From the NCBI RefSeq assembly GCF_013410565.1, contig NZ_JACCFO010000001.1, forward strand, positions 4,712,001-4,776,000: 64,000 nt of DNA. Direction: 5' to 3'. The DNA comes from Streptomonospora nanhaiensis (GTDB taxonomy: Bacteria; Actinomycetota; Actinomycetes; Streptosporangiales; Streptosporangiaceae). The translations under genes and the position numbers were made by a program. Of the stretch, positions 58,051-64,000 are shown piece by piece. The notes under the pieces were generated by a model, which saw nothing but the letters and a program-made list of their open reading frames with translations, was not told the DNA's origin and did no database searches. The stretch's first letter is position 1. Each line of letters opens with the position of its first letter.

Positions 58051-59022
58051 ATGGGCACCATGGGTAGACGCTCCCTCCCGATGGCGCTCGCCGCGGGCGC
58101 CCTCGCCGTCGCCGTGGGCGGCTGCGTCAGCGCGCCCGAGGGCGGCGCCGGAGGCGGCTCCGCGGAGTCGGCCTCCCCCTCCGCCGAGGGCTCCCCGGGC
58201 TCCGGCGCCGAGACCCCCGGGTCCGGCACGCCCTCCGGCGGCCCCCCGGCCCCTCCCGGGTCCGGCCCCACCGCCGGCGACCCCGACACCCCCGTCCCCA
58301 CGCCCGAGGCCACCCCCGAGGACCCCGAGGCGCTGGTGGCGGCCATCGAGGAGGCCGTGCTGACCCGCGGCACCGCCCGCTACAGCGCCACCGCCTCGCT
58401 GGGCGGGGTGCGCCGCGCCGCGGCCGAGGGCGGCTACGCCTTCCACTCCGCGGAGTCGATCGACTTCACCGCCCGCCTGGACATGACCAGCCGCGAGGGC
58501 GACGACTACTCCGCGCGCGCCGTGGCCGTGGGCGACGCGTTCTTCCTGCGGCCGCCCACCACCGAGGGCATGCCCGAGGGCACCACCTGGATCCGGCGCT
58601 CCCGCGCCGACTTCGAGGACCCGCCCGAGCCGCGCGCGCTCTACAGCGAGGCCATCCGCGCCATCGCCGGCATCCGCGACTGGAGCATGATCGCCGGGGC
58701 GGGCGACCTGGTGCCCGCCGGCGGGCGCACCGTCGACGGCGTCCGCACCAGCGGCTACCGGGCCACCTTCGCGGTGGTCGACGGCATGGCCCACGTCGGC
58801 GGCACCGGCGGGGCCTGGCGGGTGCTCCAGGACCTCTACGCCCAGGGCGTGCGCGAGATCAGCTTCACCGTGTGGGTCGACGACCACTACCTGCCGCGCG
58901 TGGTGCTGGCCGACATGGACACCGACGACGGCCCCGGCCACGTCGAGATGACGTTTCGCGACTGGGGAGCCGAGGTCGACCTCACCGCCCCCTCCGGAGA
59001 CGCGGTGTGGGAGCGCTCGTGA
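58051..59022 (+). CDS. putative lipoprotein, LppX/LprG-like
   Basis: A 323-residue exported protein. Basic MGTMGRRSL, a hydrophobic Ala/Val stretch and the lipobox VGGC near residue 24 form a lipoprotein signal. Residues 28-95 are a Ser/Gly/Pro linker. The C-terminal part has alternating strands: TARYSATASLGG, then SIDFTARLDM and a late FTVWVDDHYLPRVVLADM, which recalls the LolA/LprG-like fold of lipid-carrier lipoproteins (tentative). I chose the ATG at 58051, about ten bases after GGGGAG; ATGs at 58042 and 58060 are alternatives. Confidence 0.75.
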   Translation: MGTMGRRSLPMALAAGALAVAVGGCVSAPEGGAGGGSAESASPSAEGSPGSGAETPGSGTPSGGPPAPPGSGPTAGDPDTPVPTPEATPEDPEALVAAIEEAVLTRGTARYSATASLGGVRRAAAEGGYAFHSAESIDFTARLDMTSREGDDYSARAVAVGDAFFLRPPTTEGMPEGTTWIRRSRADFEDPPEPRALYSEAIRAIAGIRDWSMIAGAGDLVPAGGRTVDGVRTSGYRATFAVVDGMAHVGGTGGAWRVLQDLYAQGVREISFTVWVDDHYLPRVVLADMDTDDGPGHVEMTFRDWGAEVDLTAPSGDAVWERS

Positions 59023-59157
59023 GGGCGCGCGGCGCGCCGGGCCGGTCGCACAGGGCGATTTCGTGTGCGTCCCGTACCCGCGCGGGGGCGTGAGGACATA
59101 GGCTCGGGGCACAAGGACGACTGCCGGACGACCAGTGGGCAAGGGGTGCGAGAACAG

Positions 59158-60471
59158 GTGACCACCAACGGTGCGGCGCGACGGGTCCGCCAATTCACGC
59201 TGGACAACGGACTACGCCTGGTGACCGCGCCGGCGGCGACCCCCCAGGTGGCCGCCGTGAACCTGTGGTACGGCGTGGGCTCCCGCCACGAGCTGCCCGG
59301 CCGCACCGGGTTCGCCCACCTCTTCGAGCACCTGATGTTCCAGGGCAGCGGCAACGTCGCCAAGGGCGAGCACTTCGACGCCGTCGAGCGCCTGGGCGGC
59401 GACATCAACGCCTCCACCTCCACCGACCGCACCAACTACTACGAGACCGTGCCCGAGCACGCCCTCGACCTGGTGCTGTGGCTGGAGGCCGACCGCCTGG
59501 CCACCCTGCGCGAGGGCATGTCCCAGGAGGTCCTCGACAACCAGCGCGACGTCGTCAAGAACGAGCGCCGCCAGCGCTACGACAACCAGCCCTACGGCAC
59601 CGCGCTGGAGCGCATCCTGCGGCTGGGCTACCCCGAGGGCCACCCCTACCACCACTCCACGATCGGGTCGATGGCCGACCTCGACGCCGCCGACCTCGAC
59701 TACGTGCTGTCCTTCCACAAGCGCCACTACGGCCCCGACAACGCCGTGCTCACCGTGGTCAGCAACCTCGACCCCCAGGACGTCCGCGACCGCGTGGAGC
59801 GCTATTTCGGCGGCATCCCCGCGCGGCCCTCGGCGGCCGAGGCGCCCGACGCCGCCCTCACCGGCCCCATCGGCGGCCCGGTGCGCGACCGCGTCGTCGA
59901 GGCCGTGCCCGCCCCCGGCGTGTTCCTGGGCTACCGGGTGGCGCCCTACGGCGACCGCGACTTCGACGTCCTGCACCTGGCCTCGGCCGTGCTGGGCCAG
60001 GGCCAGGGCAGCCGCCTGTACCGCCGCCTGGTGCTGGAGCGCGGCCTGGCCGCCGACGACGGCGGCGCCGCGGCCGACCTCCTGCCGTTCCGCTACACCC
60101 CCAGCCTGATGCTGGTGAACATGATCGCCCGCGAGGGCGTGAGCGGCGACGACCTTGAGGCCGCCATGATCGAGGAGACCGAGAAGCTCGCCGAGGGCAT
60201 CACCGACGAGGAGCTGGAGCGCGCCCGCGCCGTGCTGGAGCGCGACCACCTCCAGACCCTGTCCCACCCCAGCGGGCTGGCCGACAGCATCAGCGCCTGC
60301 ACGCAGCTCTTCGGCGACCCTGAGCTGGCCTACACCTGGCCGCAGCGCTGGGCCGAGGTCACCACCGACGACATCGTGGACCAGGCCAAGCGGGTGCTGG
60401 TGCCCGAGAACATGCTGTCGGTGCGCTTCGACCCCGACGACACCGAGGCGGGCGAGCGGCCGGCGGCCTGA
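59158..60471 (+). CDS. M16 family zinc metallopeptidase, catalytic subunit
   Basis: A 437-residue M16B peptidase. The inverted zinc motif H54-L-F-E57-H58 is intact, with the downstream glutamate in the ERRQRYDNQPYG region. It should pair with the next gene product, which lacks the motif. The GTG at 59158 is the most likely start by family alignment, though AAGGGG is 12 bases away; a GTG at 59146 is possible. Substrates are likely short unfolded peptides. Confidence 0.9.
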   Translation: MTTNGAARRVRQFTLDNGLRLVTAPAATPQVAAVNLWYGVGSRHELPGRTGFAHLFEHLMFQGSGNVAKGEHFDAVERLGGDINASTSTDRTNYYETVPEHALDLVLWLEADRLATLREGMSQEVLDNQRDVVKNERRQRYDNQPYGTALERILRLGYPEGHPYHHSTIGSMADLDAADLDYVLSFHKRHYGPDNAVLTVVSNLDPQDVRDRVERYFGGIPARPSAAEAPDAALTGPIGGPVRDRVVEAVPAPGVFLGYRVAPYGDRDFDVLHLASAVLGQGQGSRLYRRLVLERGLAADDGGAAADLLPFRYTPSLMLVNMIAREGVSGDDLEAAMIEETEKLAEGITDEELERARAVLERDHLQTLSHPSGLADSISACTQLFGDPELAYTWPQRWAEVTTDDIVDQAKRVLVPENMLSVRFDPDDTEAGERPAA

Positions 60472-60554
60472 CCCGGCCCGCCGCGCCCCGCACCCCGAGT
60501 CCGCCGCCGGGCCGTTCCCGGCGCCCTCATCCGCGAAGAGAGAGTCCGACCCGC

Positions 60555-61901
60555 ATGCTGCAGACCCGCCCCGTGCTCGGCGACCCGAAGTCCTACGCGT
60601 TCCCCAAGCCGCGCCGCCTGCGCGTGAACAACGGCACCGTGGTGGCCATCGACGCCCCCGGCCAGCTGTTCGCCTCGGTGCGGCTGGTGCACCCGGCCGG
60701 CGGCGGGAGCGAGCCGCTGGACCGCATGGGGGTCGCCGCGCTCACCAACGAGGCGCTGGAGGACGGCGTCCAGGGCAACAGCTCGCTGGCGCCCGCGCTG
60801 GAGCGGCACGGCGCCGAGTGGGTCTCGCGGGTGACCTGGGACAGCTTCGTGACCGGCGTCGACGCGCCCACCAACCGGCTGGCCGACGCCACCGCGCTGC
60901 TCGCCGAGGCCGTGCGCACCCCGGCGCTGCGCGACGACGACGTGGTGCGCCGCCGCGACCAGATCCTGGAGCGGTTCTGGCTGGACGCCTCGGTGCCCTC
61001 CACGCTGGCCACCCGCGCCATCGGCGGGCAGCTCTTCACCGGGCGCTACGCCACACCGCTGAGCGGCGCCCCGGTCCGGCTCAAGGACATCACGCCCGAC
61101 GCCGTCCGCGCGTTCCACGCCGAATCGATCGCGGGCGTGGCGGGCACGCTCGTGGTGGTGGGCGACCTGTCGGGCGTCGACCTGGAGGAGCTGGGCGCCC
61201 GCGTCTTCGGCGACGCCGCGGCCACCCCCGAGGTCCCCCGCACCGCGCCGGAGTCCGCGCCGGGGGAGCTGCCCCGCGTGCTCGTCATCGACCGCCCCGA
61301 CTCCGTGCAGTCGGCGCTGATCATGGCGCACCGCGCGCCCTCGCGCGCCGAGATCGACCTGCCCCGCGCCGACGGGGTCGGCGACGTCCTCGGCGGCATG
61401 TTCACCTCGCGGCTCAACCTGGAGCTGCGCGAGCGCCTGGGCTACACCTACGGCGCCGGCTGCCGGTTCGACCTGCGCCGCGACAGCGGCGTGTTCCTGG
61501 TGAGCACCCAGGTCGAGCGCGACACCACCGCGCACTCCATCACCGCCACCCTCGGCGAGATCGACAAGCTGCGCCGCGACGGCGTCACCGAGGCGGAGCT
61601 GTCGGCGGTGCGCGAGTCCAACACCGTGGGCCTGCCGGTCACCTACTCCACCCCGCGCAGCCTGGCCGCCGCGCTCGTCGAGATCGTCGTGCACGACCTG
61701 CCCGACGACCACGTCGACCGGCTGCGCGCCGGCTTCGAGGCGATCACCGCCGAGGACCTCGCCGAGGGCGCGCGGGAGTACCTGCGCCCCGAGGAGCTGG
61801 TGACCATCGTGGCCGGCGACGCCAAGCGCCTAGAGGGCCCGCTGGGCGAGCTGGCGATCGGACCGGTCACGGTGCGCGACCCCGAGTCGCTGTGGAGCTG
61901 A
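60555..61901 (+). CDS. M16 family peptidase-like, non-catalytic subunit
   Basis: A 448-residue M16 homologue in which the HxxEH site is replaced (GVAALTNEALEDG), so it cannot hold zinc. It keeps the RERLGYTYG segment near residue 297, whose Arg and Tyr contact substrate in the active site formed with a catalytic partner. The gene lies 83 bases after the catalytic subunit in the same direction. GAAGAGAGAG precedes the ATG. The pairing matches mitochondrial processing peptidase alpha/beta. Confidence 0.9.
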   Translation: MLQTRPVLGDPKSYAFPKPRRLRVNNGTVVAIDAPGQLFASVRLVHPAGGGSEPLDRMGVAALTNEALEDGVQGNSSLAPALERHGAEWVSRVTWDSFVTGVDAPTNRLADATALLAEAVRTPALRDDDVVRRRDQILERFWLDASVPSTLATRAIGGQLFTGRYATPLSGAPVRLKDITPDAVRAFHAESIAGVAGTLVVVGDLSGVDLEELGARVFGDAAATPEVPRTAPESAPGELPRVLVIDRPDSVQSALIMAHRAPSRAEIDLPRADGVGDVLGGMFTSRLNLELRERLGYTYGAGCRFDLRRDSGVFLVSTQVERDTTAHSITATLGEIDKLRRDGVTEAELSAVRESNTVGLPVTYSTPRSLAAALVEIVVHDLPDDHVDRLRAGFEAITAEDLAEGAREYLRPEELVTIVAGDAKRLEGPLGELAIGPVTVRDPESLWS

Positions 61902-62081
61902 CCCCCGCGGACGGGCGGCGCGGTGCGCGCCGCCCCCCGGTGGACACATAACGAAACCGAACCTAATCGACTGTGATCCGGCAACCACCTGCTTCAACGC
62001 CGGTTCCGCCTGGTATAAACGATGATCCGTGCATGTGAGCGCGGCACGCGCAGCGACCGCAAGAGCCAGCAGGAGGCCGCC

Positions 62082-62105
62082 GTGGCCCGTGACGAGACCC
62101 GCTGA
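62082..62105 (+). other. 7-codon ORF in frame with, and stopped before, the kinase gene
   Basis: A perfect AGGAGG (62071-62076) lies five bases before a GTG that opens seven codons (MARDETR) and a TGA at 62103-62105. The kinase GTG at 62112 is in the same frame six bases later and has no ribosome site of its own. Either translation restarts at 62112, or the TGA has interrupted a longer start. Confidence 0.55.
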
Positions 62106-62111
62106 CTGACC

Positions 62112-63542
62112 GTGTCCTCCATCGAGAAGCCCGAGACGGACCGGCCGGTGCGGCGGTCCGGGTCCGTGCTCCCGGCGGACCCCGCCGCCACGGCGGCGGG
62201 CCGCGTGCTCGCGGGCCGCTACGAACTCCGCGGCGAGATCGCGCGCGGCGGTGTCGGCACCGTCTGGCTGGCCACCGACCTCGTCCTCGACCGCCAGGTC
62301 GCGGTCAAGGAGCTGCGGCTGCCCAGCGACGTCAGTTCGGCCGAGCGCGAGTCCCTGCTTCAGCGCACCACGCGCGAGGCCCGCGTCGCGGCGCGCCTCA
62401 CCCACCCCGGCGTGGTCACCGTGCTCGACGTGGTGGACGAGGACGACCGCCCCTGGATCGTCATGGAGTACGTCGAGGCGCGCACCCTCGCCGAGATCGT
62501 GCAGGTCGCCGGGCCGCTGCCCTACCAGCGCGTGGCCGAGATCGGCCTCCAGCTGATCGACGCGCTCAAGGTCGCCCACGACGAGGGCATCGTGCACCGC
62601 GACGTCAAGCCCGAGAACGTCATGATCAGCGAGAGCGGCCGCGTCGTGCTCACCGACTTCGGGCTGGCCGCCTGGACCGGGGAGTCCGCGCTGACCGCCT
62701 CGGGCCGCATCATCGGCTCGCCGTCCTACATCCCGCCCGAGCGCGCCAAGGCCGGCCCCGTCGGACCGGAGTCCGACCTGTGGTCGCTGGGCGCCACGCT
62801 CTACGCCGCCGTCGAGGGCCACCCGCCCTACGACCGCAAGGGCTACATCCGCATCCTCAAGGGCGCCGAACTGGAGGAGCCCGCCATCGCGCAGAACGCC
62901 GGGCCGCTGGCGCCGGTGCTCGCGGGGCTGCTGCACGTCCAGCCGGGCGACCGCCTCACCGCCGAGAACGCCACCAAGATGCTGCGGATCGCGGCCCTGG
63001 CGCCGTGGGCGCCCGAGACCAGCCCCGAGACCGCGGCGCGGTCGGCCGAGCAGACCTCGCCGCGCCCGGTGGTGCCGCCTCCGGCGCGCGAGGGCCGGCA
63101 CGAGCGGCGCGGCGCCTCGACCGCCGGCGCGGGCGCGGGCGGCGGCCGCCACGAGCAGGGCGCCGACGACCCCGACGGCGGCGAGGACGGCGACCCCGAT
63201 CCCGGCGATCCGGCGGCCGAATCCGAGAAGGGCATGGAGGCCGCCCGCGAGCACTTCCGGCAGGGCGCGCAGGTGCTGCGCCACTCCCTGCAGGAGTCGG
63301 TGAGCGAGCTGCAGGACTCCGTCTCGGACTCGGTGTCGCAGTTCCAGGAACGGCTGCAGCGCCACCGGCCGGAGTCGGTGGGGCACCTGCTGACCTCCAT
63401 CCGCGACTCCACCGACACGCTGGGGCTGACCAGTTCGGGCAAGCACCGGGGCGGGAGCCCGCTGCCGGTGGTGGCCGCCGTGGCCGTGGGCGTGCTCGCG
63501 CTGCTGGCGGTGGTGCTGTGGGCGCTGCTGTTCCGGCCCTGA
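62112..63542 (+). CDS. membrane-anchored serine/threonine protein kinase
   Basis: A 476-residue Hanks-type kinase. YELRGEIARGGVGTVWLATD near residue 38 is the glycine loop, VAVKEL the ATP lysine, HRDVKPENVM near 165 the catalytic loop, DFGLAAW near 185 the metal site and SPSYIPPERA near 207 the activation end. After residue 300 come a charged linker and an amphipathic helix (about 380-430), then one membrane segment near 455-474, so the C-terminus is outside but no extracellular sensor domain is present. Start region is unusual; see the mini-ORF. Confidence 0.9.
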   Translation: MSSIEKPETDRPVRRSGSVLPADPAATAAGRVLAGRYELRGEIARGGVGTVWLATDLVLDRQVAVKELRLPSDVSSAERESLLQRTTREARVAARLTHPGVVTVLDVVDEDDRPWIVMEYVEARTLAEIVQVAGPLPYQRVAEIGLQLIDALKVAHDEGIVHRDVKPENVMISESGRVVLTDFGLAAWTGESALTASGRIIGSPSYIPPERAKAGPVGPESDLWSLGATLYAAVEGHPPYDRKGYIRILKGAELEEPAIAQNAGPLAPVLAGLLHVQPGDRLTAENATKMLRIAALAPWAPETSPETAARSAEQTSPRPVVPPPAREGRHERRGASTAGAGAGGGRHEQGADDPDGGEDGDPDPGDPAAESEKGMEAAREHFRQGAQVLRHSLQESVSELQDSVSDSVSQFQERLQRHRPESVGHLLTSIRDSTDTLGLTSSGKHRGGSPLPVVAAVAVGVLALLAVVLWALLFRP

Positions 63543-63654
63543 CGGCCTCGTGCTGAACCGGGAGCGGCGCGTCGGCCCAGGTGGGCGCGGTGCCACCGCC
63601 CGACCGCGGGGCAACCGGAGTTAAACCTCCGGCGGCCGAGGTAGGTGGTGCTCC

Positions 63655-64000
63655 ATGAGCGTCACCACCGACATCCCCGCACGACTCGACCGGCTCCCCT
63701 GGGCGCGCTGGCACTGGCTGATCCTCCTGGGCCTGGGCAGCGTGTGGATCCTCGACGGCCTTGAGGTCACCATCGTCGGGTCGATCGGTTCGCGCATCAC
63801 CGAGGACGCGAGCGGCCTGGGCATCACCGAGGGGCAGGTCGGCACGGCCGCGTCGGTCTACGTGGTCGGCGCGTGCCTGGGCGCGCTGTTCTTCGGCCAC
63901 CTCACCGAGCGGCTGGGGCGGCGCAAGATCTTCCTGGTCACCCTCGGGGTGTACCTGGCGGCGACCGTGCTCACCGCGTTCTCGGGCAGCGTCTGGTGGT
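63655..64000 (+). CDS. MFS transporter, 5' part (cut by window edge)
   Basis: The first 115 codons of a major facilitator superfamily transporter, open to the window edge. [24 protein letters not shown] is the first membrane helix with the LDGLE acidic motif of the sugar/aromatic-acid porter type, a second helix contains [14 protein letters not shown], and [11 protein letters not shown] is the loop 2-3 signature. The ATG at 63655 has GAGGTAGGT upstream. Substrate cannot be read. Confidence 0.88.
   Translation, partial: MSVTTDIPARLDRLPWARWHWLILLGLGSVWILDGLEVTIVGSIGSRITEDASGLGITEGQVGTAASVYVVGACLGALFFGHLTERLGRRKIFLVTLGVYLAATVLTAFSGSVWW

Overview
The window comes from a very GC-rich actinobacterial chromosome. 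Markers seen directly are WhiB proteins (WhiB7-like and WhiB1-like), a mycoredoxin, a SigR/RsrA thiol-stress switch, a DasR-type GntR regulator, a fused Kgd 2-oxoglutarate enzyme, UvrD2 with HRDC domain, UPF0182 and DUF2342 proteins and a DUF5753/DUF397 pair. Gene content and order look most like the Nocardiopsis/Streptomonospora/Thermobifida group (inference; no search was run). It is ordinary chromosome. I saw no insertion sequence, prophage, integrase or CRISPR array. About 63 protein genes and two tRNA genes are packed on both strands, many with 4-base start/stop overlaps.

Layout. 1-6.2 kb: a cut-off gene, mycoredoxin, uvrD2-tesB, then whiB7 behind a long leader with a 97-codon upstream ORF and a terminator/antiterminator, a 52-aa basic protein and a YgjP-like metallopeptidase. 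6.2-15 kb: NUDIX and DUF2342 genes, NAD(P)-dependent epimerase, moaE, a PDZ/Lon-like secreted protease, PPA1309 and a large UPF0182 membrane protein. 15.1-15.4 kb: two identical initiator tRNA genes, each with its own promoter and hairpin. 15.7-22.9 kb: lipoprotein, HisN-like phosphatase, TetR, HAD phosphatase, small membrane protein, aroA-rsgA, OsmC, SRAP/HMCES. 22.9-25.9 kb: TPP riboswitch, thiC, a methyltransferase.

26-31 kb: sigR-rsrA with a SigR-type promoter and two possible sigR starts, then a gene-poor stretch, an unrecognised 28-aa Trp-rich peptide, and two overlapping membrane HD-domain phosphohydrolases, the second degenerate. 31-39.9 kb: biotinyl/lipoyl carrier, thioesterase, TPP enzyme, dasR with a dre-like operator, a PdtaS-like kinase, whiB1 with a CRP-like box, lipid kinase, rsbW-sigF-like pair, GNAT. 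40-44.5 kb: polar amino acid ABC operon and malic enzyme. 44.5-49.9 kb: DUF397/DUF5753 pair, quinone oxidoreductase, DUF4097-padR operon, DUF6104. 49.9-64 kb: kgd, SDR, BlaI-like regulator, aminotransferase-methyltransferase pair, lipoprotein, an active/inactive M16 peptidase pair, Ser/Thr kinase and the start of an MFS transporter.

Two things recur. Stress regulation is dense: whiB7 for translation-inhibiting antibiotics, sigR/rsrA and mycoredoxin for thiol oxidation, rsbW/sigF for general stress, whiB1, dasR. And at least a dozen genes have a TANNNT hexamer ending 5-8 nt before the start codon with no Shine-Dalgarno, which points to leaderless transcripts. The least explained items are the 28-aa peptide before the HD pair, the repeated piece of the whiB7 attenuator, and a 7-codon ORF in frame with, and stopped just before, the Ser/Thr kinase.
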